Assembly: GCA_037127585.1 (NCBI GenBank)
Contig: JBAXYB010000003.1
Span: 1 to 64,000, forward strand
Length of the DNA: 64,000 bases
Reading direction: 5' to 3'
Origin: CAINDI01 sp037127585
GTDB lineage: Bacteria; Verrucomicrobiota; Verrucomicrobiia; Palsa-1439
Both the position numbers and the translations under genes were made by a program. Under the pieces are notes generated by a model, which had not been told where the DNA came from, did not search any database, and worked only from the letters and a program-made list of their open reading frames with translations. Positions 23,074 to 30,526 of the stretch are shown one piece after another; positions within the stretch are counted from its first letter, which is position 1; the number at the start of each line of letters is the position of its first letter.

Positions 23074-24525
23074 TTGAATCCCGAGACACAAAATCCAATT
23101 ACTTTCTCCCTGGAAGAACTCAACGTCACGCCGGATTGGCTGAAAGCCCCGGTCAAGAGCTATGACCGCCATCCGGGTGATACCGGCAAGCGGTCGTTTG
23201 GCGACGGGCCACGCGAGCGGTCGGGCCCACCGCGGGGCGATCGGAACGGGCCGCCCCGGCGTGACCGGCCGCCGGGCGGTCGTCGCGATGATCGATCTGG
23301 CGGTGGTCGGCCAATGGGTCGCCCAGCGGCACCTCGGGCGGAAGCGCCCCCGCAACCGTTACCCAATGTGGACGTACTTTTCGTTCCGAACGAGGCGGTA
23401 CTGGTGGCGTTGATTGACACGGTCAAACAATCACGACGCGCCTTTGCACTATTCGATCTCGCGAAACTTGTGCTCAATAAACCCGAGCGCCACAACGTTA
23501 AGTTCGTCCCCAAAGACGGCGAGTTGTACTGTGCGTTGTTGGCCGGCGGTGTGTTTTTGTCGCGCGAAGAGGCCATCCGCCACACGCTCCGGCAGGGAGT
23601 GGACAAAGTTTTCTCCCGCCAAGAAAAACCAATTGATCCGCCGAAAGGTAATTTCCAATTCGTCAATCGCTGCGGTCTGACCGGCGAATGGCTGGGACCA
23701 CCGAACTATCACGAATACCAAGCGCGGCTCGTGCGTCATCACCAACAACGGTTCGCGCACATGCCTTTCGACCGATTTAAGTCGAGCGTTGAGACGGTTC
23801 ACGATCCAGAGGCCGTCAAAGCCTGGATCGAGTCCAAGAGCAAAGTGACCGAATACACCTGCCTGCTCGACGCCGAGCCGAAGGTGTTTGCCGACCGGAC
23901 GGAGTTGGAGAAACATATCCGGCAAGAACACCTCGACAAGATTGTCTCCGCCGTCAATGTCGTCGAACTGACTGGAGTGATGTCGCGCCAAGTCGAAGAT
24001 CGCCGGTTGCTCGACCTCGTGCGCGACGCGTGGGAAAGCGAACACCGCTTCCCGATTCGGACCGTGAACGAACTCCGGCCCCAGCTCGTCAAAGCCGGTC
24101 TCCATTTCTTCAAACACAAAAAAGGCGTGACCTACATTACGCCCATTAAGCTGAACCGGTTTGATGCCATCACGCACCTGACTGAGCACGTGCAAAAGAT
24201 CATCACGTATCTGCGCGCCCATGACGACGCGACGCGCAAAAAACTCGCCGAGCATCTCGCGCCGGTTGACGAGACCATGCTGGCGTCAGACCTCCACTGG
24301 CTCATTCAAGACGGGTACGTTGTTGAATTCCACAACGGCCGCCTCTGGGCTTTGGATGACCGGCCCGCGAAGCCAGTCACTCCGCCGCCCGCCGCTCAGA
24401 CAGCCGAAATTGCTGCTGAGGCGCCGGCTCCGTCAAATCCGGCCGACCCGGTGCCAAATTTGGCTGCACCAGCAACCGAAACAGTTCAAGCAGCGGCCCC
24501 GGTAATCGACAATCCGCCAAATTAG
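23074..24525 (+). CDS. RG-rich, winged-helix-containing protein of unknown function
   Basis: A 483-residue protein. After about 30 ordinary residues comes a disordered tract (about 33-95) rich in Arg, Gly, Pro and Asp (GDRNGPPRRDRPPGGRRD), an RGG-like RNA-binding composition. The middle (about 100-330) is a mixed alpha/beta domain with FDLAKLVLNKPERHNVKF and VNRCGLTGEWLGPPNYHEYQ. The C-terminal third (about 385-440) has winged-helix-like character (KKLAEHLAPVDETMLASDLHWLIQDGYVVEFHNGRLW), followed by a Pro/Ala-rich tail. The only plausible start is TTG at 23074. I recall similar proteins across Verrucomicrobiota but no assigned function; nucleic-acid binding is inferred. Confidence 0.75.
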   Translation: MNPETQNPITFSLEELNVTPDWLKAPVKSYDRHPGDTGKRSFGDGPRERSGPPRGDRNGPPRRDRPPGGRRDDRSGGGRPMGRPAAPRAEAPPQPLPNVDVLFVPNEAVLVALIDTVKQSRRAFALFDLAKLVLNKPERHNVKFVPKDGELYCALLAGGVFLSREEAIRHTLRQGVDKVFSRQEKPIDPPKGNFQFVNRCGLTGEWLGPPNYHEYQARLVRHHQQRFAHMPFDRFKSSVETVHDPEAVKAWIESKSKVTEYTCLLDAEPKVFADRTELEKHIRQEHLDKIVSAVNVVELTGVMSRQVEDRRLLDLVRDAWESEHRFPIRTVNELRPQLVKAGLHFFKHKKGVTYITPIKLNRFDAITHLTEHVQKIITYLRAHDDATRKKLAEHLAPVDETMLASDLHWLIQDGYVVEFHNGRLWALDDRPAKPVTPPPAAQTAEIAAEAPAPSNPADPVPNLAAPATETVQAAAPVIDNPPN

Positions 24526-24569
24526 GCCTGTTTTGAGCGTTGGCATACCCACTGCTAAAGAGAAGGGGT

Positions 24570-24752
24570 ATGAAACGCAATGGACAGAAAACACAACCAG
24601 CCCGAACCCAGACCATAGCCGACTTGGTCATGACCGTGTCGAAACTCACCCGCGATGAACGCCTCGGTGCGTACATTGTAGCCGACATGATCAATGCGCG
24701 CCTCGTCCGCCTTGAAGGCAAGTTTCACGGCCGGCGCGTTGTCGTCGGCTAA
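24570..24752 (+). CDS. small conserved-looking protein, unknown function
   Basis: A 60-residue basic protein starting at ATG after GAGAAGGGG. The core TIADLVMTVSKLTRDERLGA, then MINARLVRLEGKFHGRRVVV resembles a recurrent short family (pattern L...VS..T.......V...I..G.VRL.G.F.G.R). It lies 45 nt after the RG-rich gene, and both may be cotranscribed. Function unknown. Confidence 0.6.
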   Translation: MKRNGQKTQPARTQTIADLVMTVSKLTRDERLGAYIVADMINARLVRLEGKFHGRRVVVG

Positions 24753-24802
24753 GCAGAATCCGCTTTACCAGCGGCGACCTCATCGGCCACATTCGTGGCC
24801 GT

Positions 24803-25132
24803 ATGAGTTCGCTCAACAACCCATTCGCGGCGCTCTCGAATCAAGGCTTACCGGCCGGCCCCGAACTTCCTCCGCCCAAGCCACCCAAACTCGGTCGGGT
24901 TGTCCTCCGCAAAGAAACCGCCCACCGTGGCGGTAAGACCGTCATCGTCGTCCACGAGTTCGCCTCGCAAATCACCGGCAAGCAGATCGATGACCTCGCC
25001 ACGAAGCTCAAGAAAACCTGTGGCTGCGGCGGCACCGTGCGCGATCGCCAAATCGAAATCCAAGGCGACCAACCCGGCAAGATTCGCGCGTTGCTCGAAG
25101 CTGAAGGTTTTCAAGTTGCCGGCGTCAAGTGA
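24803..25132 (+). CDS. SUI1/YciH-type translation factor
   Basis: A 109-residue protein with the SUI1/eIF1 fold: KTVIVVHEFASQITGKQIDDL, then KKTCGCGGTVRDRQIEIQGD with the conserved GCGGT block and final QPGKIRALLEAEGF. Bacterial YciH/SUI1 proteins act on translation-initiation fidelity. The N-terminal 30 residues are Pro-rich and variable. The ATG start has no Shine-Dalgarno sequence. Confidence 0.92.
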   Translation: MSSLNNPFAALSNQGLPAGPELPPPKPPKLGRVVLRKETAHRGGKTVIVVHEFASQITGKQIDDLATKLKKTCGCGGTVRDRQIEIQGDQPGKIRALLEAEGFQVAGVK

Positions 25133-25135
25133 ATA

Positions 25136-25423
25136 CTATTGAAGTTCTGCCTGAACGTCGCGTGCGCCGTGAAGCACTCGGATAATTTGGAGTTCATCCG
25201 CGGCAATTCGGTAGAAGATCACGTATGAATTCGCTGGGAAGCTGCGGAGTCCGCTCGCCAGCTCGTCGCGTTGCCGGCCAAGCTCTGGGTAATCGCACAG
25301 CAGACGGCTTTTCTGTTCGATCAGCTCAAGGATCGACAACGCGGCTTGGGGATCATCGTTCGCAATGCGGTCAGCCAGCTCAGCCAAGTCGATCTCAGCT
25401 TGGAGCGTAACTCGCAGGCGCAT
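25136..25423 (-). CDS. ParE/RelE-type toxin
   Basis: A 95-residue protein of the ParE/RelE toxin superfamily: MRLRVTLQAEIDLAELADRI, then PELGRQRDELASGLRSFP and YVIFYRIAADELQIIRVLHG, ending with the family-typical RVLHGARD. Toxins of this type inhibit gyrase (ParE) or cut mRNA (RelE). It overlaps the upstream antitoxin gene (TGATG), the standard antitoxin-first order. Confidence 0.88.
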   Translation of the reverse strand: MRLRVTLQAEIDLAELADRIANDDPQAALSILELIEQKSRLLCDYPELGRQRDELASGLRSFPANSYVIFYRIAADELQIIRVLHGARDVQAELQ

Positions 25424-25635
25424 CAGCGACCTTGCTTCAACCGCCGGAACACTGCGTCACCTTCGCCGAGGTCGCCCCGGTTCGCTTGGGCGATCCCGAC
25501 GGCGATATCCGCGCGGAGCGTTTGCAGGCGGAGGCGCTGGACTTCATGCGAGGCGGCGAGCCATTCGGAAAGCTCCAAGCGTTCGCGGGCGGATAGGTGT
25601 TCCGCCGCCAGCTTGATTTCCTGAATCGTGCTCAC
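25423..25635 (-). CDS. ParD-like antitoxin partner
   Basis: A 70-residue protein starting at GTG: STIQEIKLAAEHLSARERLE, LSEWLAASHEVQRLRLQTLR and then ADIAVGIAQANRGDLGEG. The C-terminal pattern LR.DI..G..Q..RG is shared by small antitoxins that precede ParE toxins. It probably binds its own promoter. A candidate promoter (TTGTTC, 17 nt, TAAAGT) ends 6 nt before the GTG. Confidence 0.78.
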   Translation of the reverse strand: MSTIQEIKLAAEHLSARERLELSEWLAASHEVQRLRLQTLRADIAVGIAQANRGDLGEGDAVFRRLKQGR

Positions 25636-25696
25636 GGCGAAACTTTACCCGAGTTGAGAGTGGTGAACAAGTGCCATTCCAGTCCGGCAGGCAAGG

Positions 25697-27235
25697 TCAC
25701 AAGGTCGGCTTCTCAGCCTCAGCCCGGCGGCGTTGCTCGTCGAGATACCGGTTAAGAGAGTTCAAGTAGGCGAGGGCGCTGGCTTCGATGATGTCGGTGC
25801 TGACTCCCTTGCCGGTGACGATGCGGCCATCAAAGTCGACGCGGACGCTGACTTCGCCGATGGCATCTTTCCCCCGCGAAACGCTCGACACGCTATAATC
25901 GTTCAACGCGCCCTTGATGCCGGTGATGCGATCCACGGTCTTGAGCATCGCGTCGATCGGCCCGTCACCAGTGCCGGCATCGCTGATTGGTTCGTTTTTG
26001 TCGGCGCGAATCAAGCGGACGCTGGCCGTGGGAATCGTACCGGTCATGACACTGAGGTAATCCAGTTTCCAGACCGGCGGGACTTCGGTGAATTGGCCTT
26101 CGACGATGGCGCGGACGTCTTCGTCGTAGACATGTTTCTTTTTGTCGGCGAGAGCCTTGATTGCGTCAGTGATGCGGCGGATTTCTTCGTCGCTGAGTTT
26201 GTAGCCCATCTCTTCGAGCTTCTTGCGAACGGCATGGTTGCCCATGTGTTTGCCCAACGTGAGTTCACTCGTGCGACCCACGTCTTCGGCGCACATGATC
26301 TCGTAATTCGCGCGGTTCTTGAGCATGCCGTGTTGGTGAATGCCGGACTCGTGCGCGAACGCGTTGTCGCCGACGATGGCTTTGTTGCGTTGCACGACCA
26401 TGCCGGTGAGATGGGACACGAGTCGGCTCGCGGGATAGATCTGGTGCGTGTCGATGCCGGTCGTCACGCCGCCGAAAATCTCGGGGCGCATCTTCAACGC
26501 CATCACGACTTCTTCGAGCGACGTGTTGCCGGCGCGTTCGCCGAGCCCGTTGAGGGTGCATTCGATCTGACGCGCTCCGGCTTGCACGGCGGCCAACGAG
26601 TTGGCGACGGCGAGGCCGAGGTCGTCATGGCAATGCACCGAGAAGATCAAGCCCGGCACTTTCACGTTCGCGACAAGAAACGCGATCAACGCGCCGTATT
26701 CACCGGGAATTGCATAGCCGACGGTGTCTGGAATGTTCAACGTCGTCGCGCCGGCTTCAGCGCAGGCGGTGTAGAGTTCGACGAGGTAGTCGCGATCCGA
26801 CCGGGTCGTGTCTTGTGCGGAGTATTCCACGTTGTCGGTGAATGTTCGCGCGAGTTTCACGGCGGCGACGGAGCGCTTGATGTTTTCGGCGCGGGACACG
26901 TTGAGCATGGTCTTCAAATGAATATCGCTGCCGGAGCTGAAGGTGTGAATACGGCGGCTCTTGGCCGGGGCGATTGCCTCGCCAGCGCGGACGATGTCTT
27001 TTTCCATCGTGCGGGCGAGTGCGCAGATGCACGGCCCCTGGATTTCGGTGGCGATGGCGTGGACGGCCTCGAAATCACCGTCGCTGGCGATGGGGAAGCC
27101 GGCTTCGATGATGTCTACTTTGAGGCGCGCGAGTTGGCGGGCGACCTCGAGTTTCTCGCGCGTGTTCATCGACGCGCCGGGGCATTGTTCGCCGTCGCGC
27201 AACGTCGTATCGAATATCAAGACTTGGTCACTCAT
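25697..27235 (-). CDS. leuA: 2-isopropylmalate synthase
   Basis: A 512-residue enzyme for the first committed step of leucine synthesis, condensing acetyl-CoA with 2-oxoisovalerate. The HMGL-like TIM barrel starts with LIFDTTLRDGEQCPG (catalytic Arg/Asp), includes FSVHCHDDLGLAVANS (metal HxH) and NGLGERAGNTSLEEVV; the C-terminal LeuA regulatory domain (from about residue 375, with VRLIRADKNEPISDAGTGDG) is complete, so leucine feedback inhibition is likely. The start is MSDQVLIFDTT with AAGGAAA just upstream; the longer frame has no support. It is preceded by a leader peptide and terminator forming an attenuator. It stands alone, without leuBCD. Confidence 0.97.
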   Translation of the reverse strand: MSDQVLIFDTTLRDGEQCPGASMNTREKLEVARQLARLKVDIIEAGFPIASDGDFEAVHAIATEIQGPCICALARTMEKDIVRAGEAIAPAKSRRIHTFSSGSDIHLKTMLNVSRAENIKRSVAAVKLARTFTDNVEYSAQDTTRSDRDYLVELYTACAEAGATTLNIPDTVGYAIPGEYGALIAFLVANVKVPGLIFSVHCHDDLGLAVANSLAAVQAGARQIECTLNGLGERAGNTSLEEVVMALKMRPEIFGGVTTGIDTHQIYPASRLVSHLTGMVVQRNKAIVGDNAFAHESGIHQHGMLKNRANYEIMCAEDVGRTSELTLGKHMGNHAVRKKLEEMGYKLSDEEIRRITDAIKALADKKKHVYDEDVRAIVEGQFTEVPPVWKLDYLSVMTGTIPTASVRLIRADKNEPISDAGTGDGPIDAMLKTVDRITGIKGALNDYSVSSVSRGKDAIGEVSVRVDFDGRIVTGKGVSTDIIEASALAYLNSLNRYLDEQRRRAEAEKPTL

Positions 27236-27273
27236 GTTTTCCTTTTTGCCGGTGGGGACAGTGGAAAATGCAA

Positions 27274-27302
27274 AACCCACTGTCCGAACCGGACAGTGGG
27301 TT
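27274..27302 (-). terminator. leuA attenuator terminator hairpin
   Basis: On the minus strand a perfect 13-bp stem AACCCACTGTCCG / CGGACAGTGGGTT with a 3-nt loop GTT, followed by TTGCATTTT: an intrinsic terminator 38 nt before leuA. Its 5' arm can instead pair with 27328-27341, which would dissolve it. Confidence 0.85.
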
Positions 27303-27325
27303 GTTTACCGTTTCTCAGCGCAAAG

Positions 27326-27383
27326 CTCAACCCGCTGTCCGACCCGTCAGGGCCAGACCTAGCAACGCCAGAAGCAAGTTGAG
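27326..27383 (-). promoter_or_regulatory. alternative pairing arms of the leuA attenuator (regions 1 and 2)
   Basis: Region 1 (27373-27383, CTCAACTTGCT, inside the leader-peptide leucine codons) pairs with region 2 (27326-27336, AGCGGGTTGAG) over 11 bp with two G-U pairs. A shifted region 2 (27328-27341, CGGACAGCGGGTTG) pairs with region 3 (27290-27303, CAACCCACTGTCCG) in 13 of 14 positions, the antiterminator. Region 3 with region 4 is the terminator. The leader stop codon lies in region 2. Confidence 0.75.
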
Positions 27384-27395
27384 ATTACAATTCAT
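27327..27395 (-). CDS. leuA leader peptide (22 residues, 8 Leu)
   Basis: A 22-codon frame starting at ATG with leucine at codons 5, 7, 8, 9, 11, 12, 14 and 16 (CTC, TTG, CTT, CTG, TTG, CTA, CTG, CTG), including the core NLNLLLALLGLAL. It has no Shine-Dalgarno sequence; the -10 box ends 10 nt before the ATG, so its mRNA is effectively leaderless. A ribosome stalled at Leu codons for lack of charged tRNA-Leu would cover region 1 and free region 2 for the antiterminator; a ribosome that reaches the stop covers region 2 and lets the terminator form. Too short for standard gene callers. Confidence 0.8.
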   Translation of the reverse strand: MNCNLNLLLALLGLALTGRTAG

Positions 27396-27405
27396 TACGG
27401 GCGAA

Positions 27406-27434
27406 TATGTAGCAGTCAGACACGTTCGCGTCAA
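27406..27434 (-). promoter_or_regulatory. sigma70-type promoter of the leu leader-leuA transcript
   Basis: On the minus strand TTGACG, exactly 17 nt, TACATA. The start point should fall within a few bases of the leader-peptide ATG at 27395. Confidence 0.65.
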
Positions 27435-27440
27435 GTCGGG

Positions 27441-27456
27441 GCGAATTGCAATTCGC
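27441..27456. promoter_or_regulatory. 16-bp perfect palindrome upstream of the leu promoter
   Basis: GCGAATTGCAATTCGC, a perfect inverted repeat lying 6 bp upstream of the -35 box and 2 bp after the stop of the HEAT gene. It could be an operator for a dimeric regulator, or part of termination of the upstream operon; there is no T-run to support the second. Confidence 0.35.
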
Positions 27457-27458
27457 TC

Positions 27459-28862
27459 CTACGGTCCAATCACGATGCCGGGAGTGGTGGGCTGCTTGGG
27501 GGAAAACTCACCGCCAAGGCTTTCGATGAGGTAATGCCGCGTGTCGATGGAGAACTCCGCCATGTAGGGCGTGCCCTTGAGTTGGCTCAGCAGGCCGGCC
27601 ATGACTTTGCGGAGTTGATAGGACGGCATATCGATCAACTTCTTTATCATCTGGTCGGCGAGCGTCACGTCGCCGATAAACTTCAGATACCGGACGCCTT
27701 CGGCGCGCGTGTCGTCCATGTCGTACATCGGTTCGGTGGCGGGAGGCGACGGCGGGACGACTTTCTCGGTGATGATCTGCATTACGCGTTTGGTCGAATC
27801 GCGGTCACCGAGGAGGCGCAGCGATTCGATGGCGCGTTGGCGGGTGGTCGGGCCGTGGGCTTTCATTTCGAAGAGCACTTTTTGGAGCGGGGCGATGGCT
27901 TGCTTATCGCCAAGCTTGCCGAGGGCTTCGGCGGCGTTCGACTGCGTCTCTTCGTTGCTGGTGCCAAGTAACCCGATCAATACCGGCACGGCAGCAGTCG
28001 CGGGCAGTTCGCCGAGCGCCCACGCGACGCGGGCTTGGGCGAACGGCGGACATTTTGAGACAGCATCCAGCATTGGTTGCCGGGAATCGGGATTACCGAG
28101 TTTGCCGACGGCGTCTGCCGTCGCCCGCGCCACCAGCGGATTGACATCGAGGAGCAGGGGATGGAGTGCGATGGCCACTGCCGGTTGCTTCCAGCCGCCA
28201 AGTGCGCGGGCGGACTCAGTGCGAACCGGCGCGCTCGGATGTTTCAACAATTCCACGAGCGCATCGCGGGCCGTGTCGCTATGAATCGACAGCAACGCGT
28301 CAGCGGCCGCCCGGCGCACGAATGGATCGTCGTCACGACCGAGCTGGCGGGCCAGTGCCACGCTCATTTCGACGCGGAGCGCGCCGAGCGCTTCGCAGAC
28401 GTGCCGGCGCAGAACGGAGTCAGTGCTATCGAGCAGTGGAATGAGATCGTCCGCCAGCCCGGTAAGTTTCAGCTTCGCAGCGGCATCAGCGGCGAGTTGC
28501 TGTTTAAGCGGACTCTTGTTTGTCAGATCGTACCGGATTTGGTCAGGGTTGGTCGGTTCTTCGATGGCCTTTGCTGTAATGGCCGATGGTTTATTGAGCG
28601 CTTGCTCGCGGACGGTGGCGACCGGGTCATTGGCCAGTTTGCGAATCAGTTCGACGTCGGCGGGATCACAGATCGTTTGCAGGGCGACAAGGCCTTGAAT
28701 GCGGATGAGCGGGTCTTTCTCGCGCAGGCTGGCGCGGAGCATGTCGTGAGTCGCCGCGTCTTTCACCGGCATGAGAATCACCCCGGTCTCCAAGTTCGTC
28801 TCGATGACTTGGGCGAATGTCGCATTGGCCAGCGACAATAAGATAATAATGACGTGTTTCAT
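27459..28862 (-). CDS. secreted HEAT-repeat protein at the end of the ABC operon
   Basis: A 467-residue protein with signal peptide MKHVIIILLSLANATFA. About 9-10 HEAT repeats follow: DPVATVREQALNKPSAITA, DDPFVRRAAADALLSIHSD, NPLVARATADAVGKLGNPDS and NEETQSNAAEALGKLGDKQA. The ATG overlaps the permease stop (ATGA), so it is the last gene of the four-gene export operon. A fourth secreted/anchored HEAT-type solenoid in one window suggests heavy use of this fold in the envelope. Confidence 0.88.
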   Translation of the reverse strand: MKHVIIILLSLANATFAQVIETNLETGVILMPVKDAATHDMLRASLREKDPLIRIQGLVALQTICDPADVELIRKLANDPVATVREQALNKPSAITAKAIEEPTNPDQIRYDLTNKSPLKQQLAADAAAKLKLTGLADDLIPLLDSTDSVLRRHVCEALGALRVEMSVALARQLGRDDDPFVRRAAADALLSIHSDTARDALVELLKHPSAPVRTESARALGGWKQPAVAIALHPLLLDVNPLVARATADAVGKLGNPDSRQPMLDAVSKCPPFAQARVAWALGELPATAAVPVLIGLLGTSNEETQSNAAEALGKLGDKQAIAPLQKVLFEMKAHGPTTRQRAIESLRLLGDRDSTKRVMQIITEKVVPPSPPATEPMYDMDDTRAEGVRYLKFIGDVTLADQMIKKLIDMPSYQLRKVMAGLLSQLKGTPYMAEFSIDTRHYLIESLGGEFSPKQPTTPGIVIGP

Positions 28863-30526
28863 TTTTCGGGCGAAAGCATTTTCCAAATACGCTGGCAGGC
28901 GATAATGAAAAAGATGGCGCTCAGAGCTAAGACAAACGTGACATGCGAATGCCACAACTCGCGCGACTCACTGAAGTATTCGGTCGTCAACGCCTGGATT
29001 GCGCCGACAAACGGATTCAGCGCTAAAATCGCATCGCGGATGTTGCCGGCCAAATGCTCGCCGAGCAAAAGCGGAAAGAACGTCGCGACCGAGAGCACGG
29101 CAAGAATGCCGTAGGCGATTCCGGTCGCGGAGGCGGTCTTCTTCGCGACCGCCGAACTGAATAGCCCGGTCATCAATGCCAGCAGAATCGTCGCGCCGAT
29201 GATTTTCCAAGCGATGAAGATCTGTTGGAGCGTGTTGGTCTTCAGGTAGTAGATTGAGAACCACAACGGGATCGCGCCGACAACCACGAACAACACAAAC
29301 ACGGCCGCCGTGAATAGTTTGCCCCAGAGGAACTGCCAAGCGCTGATCCGCGTCTGCCGGAGTAAGTCGAGGTTGCCGCGTTCGCGTTCCTGCGTAATCG
29401 CGCCGACGGTCAACGACGGCACGACGAGCACGATCAAGCCGAGTTGAAAGACCAGCGCCACCGTCCGGATTAAGTCGGGACTGCCGAGCGCGATGTTGCC
29501 GGCGACGAGTGACATCAAAATCATCGAGCCGGCCAGGCACAAATACGCGCAACGAAAAATCCAGATGCCGCCACCGAACGCTTGCGCGCGCATTTCGCGG
29601 GCGAAGACCGGGTTGATCCAATCGGGAATGTGCCCGCGCCGACGGATCGGGTCGATCAGGTAGAATGGAAAGCTGAGTTTGCGTTGTGCCAGCAGCTTTG
29701 GGTCGTCGATGACCGGTGAGTGAGCCCGCGACGGTTGCCGGGCCGAGCGATACACGCTGGTGAGCAAATAAACGAGCAAACCAAACGACACCGTCCCGGC
29801 AAAGCCCGCAAAGATTATCCACGACGCCGGCAAGCCGGTCTTGCCGCCGCCAGGCGCGAGGTCAAACGCCGGCACGACCACCGATGCGATGGCTGCCAAC
29901 GGGCTGCAAGACCGCACCAACACCGTCCAGTACGCCGCTTCGGGGCGCGTCTGCAGGATGACGTAAGGAATCCACGGCAACGCGTTGAGCCCGAGAATCA
30001 GCAGGTACGTCGTCACGAGCGCCGAGTGCGACGTGGGCCGCGCGGCGCTGATTGCCAACCCAAGCAACGCGAGAAACAGCGCTGTCAGCGCGGTCAGTCC
30101 GAAGATGATGATGGTTTCCGGCACCGACACCGCGCCGAGGAAGAAGCACGCCGTAAAAATTGGAAACGACAGCACGACGAATAGCAGCAGACACGTCACC
30201 GATGAGAATAGCTTGCCGGTGATGATGTCCGCCGGACTCAATTGGGTCGTGAACAACAGCTCGTACGAGTTCTGTTCTTTCTCGACGGTAATGGCCGTCG
30301 CGCCAAAAGCCGGCGCGTACAACATCACCAGCAACAGTTGCCCGATGGTGAACACGAGCAACACCGACCGGGTCGATTGCGCCGCCAAAGAGTAAATGCC
30401 CTCGGTCGGCCAGAGAAACCAGACCACCGCCGCCAGCCCGGCAAGATACAGCGCCGTCAGCAGAAACGTCAGCCGACTGCGCAGCGCGCTCGTCAGTTCG
30501 CGGTGGAGGATGGGGTTATCGAGCAT
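28859..30526 (-). CDS. ABC-2 type permease, two fused halves
   Basis: A 555-residue integral membrane protein with about 12 hydrophobic segments. It is an internal duplication of an ABC-2 permease: the coupling-type motif occurs twice, as ITVEKEQNSYELLFTTQLSP with GKLF and as ITQERERGNLDLLRQTRIS with GKLF, each followed by a run of helices. Normally two such subunits pair in an exporter; here one chain may supply both. I chose the ATG with GGAGG 7 nt upstream; a TTG two codons earlier exists. It overlaps the ATPase gene by 11 nt. Confidence 0.88.
   Translation of the reverse strand: MLDNPILHRELTSALRSRLTFLLTALYLAGLAAVVWFLWPTEGIYSLAAQSTRSVLLVFTIGQLLLVMLYAPAFGATAITVEKEQNSYELLFTTQLSPADIITGKLFSSVTCLLLFVVLSFPIFTACFFLGAVSVPETIIIFGLTALTALFLALLGLAISAARPTSHSALVTTYLLILGLNALPWIPYVILQTRPEAAYWTVLVRSCSPLAAIASVVVPAFDLAPGGGKTGLPASWIIFAGFAGTVSFGLLVYLLTSVYRSARQPSRAHSPVIDDPKLLAQRKLSFPFYLIDPIRRRGHIPDWINPVFAREMRAQAFGGGIWIFRCAYLCLAGSMILMSLVAGNIALGSPDLIRTVALVFQLGLIVLVVPSLTVGAITQERERGNLDLLRQTRISAWQFLWGKLFTAAVFVLFVVVGAIPLWFSIYYLKTNTLQQIFIAWKIIGATILLALMTGLFSSAVAKKTASATGIAYGILAVLSVATFFPLLLGEHLAGNIRDAILALNPFVGAIQALTTEYFSESRELWHSHVTFVLALSAIFFIIACQRIWKMLSPEK

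Noticed and set aside
25136..25635. Part of a larger mobile or defence island
   Set aside because: The ParDE-like pair is flanked by ordinary housekeeping genes (SUI1, leuA) with no integrase, transposase, att-like repeats or composition shift.
25733..27382. 549-codon open frame on the plus strand
   Set aside because: Antisense to leuA and its leader; no protein-like features, and leuA motifs on the other strand are complete.
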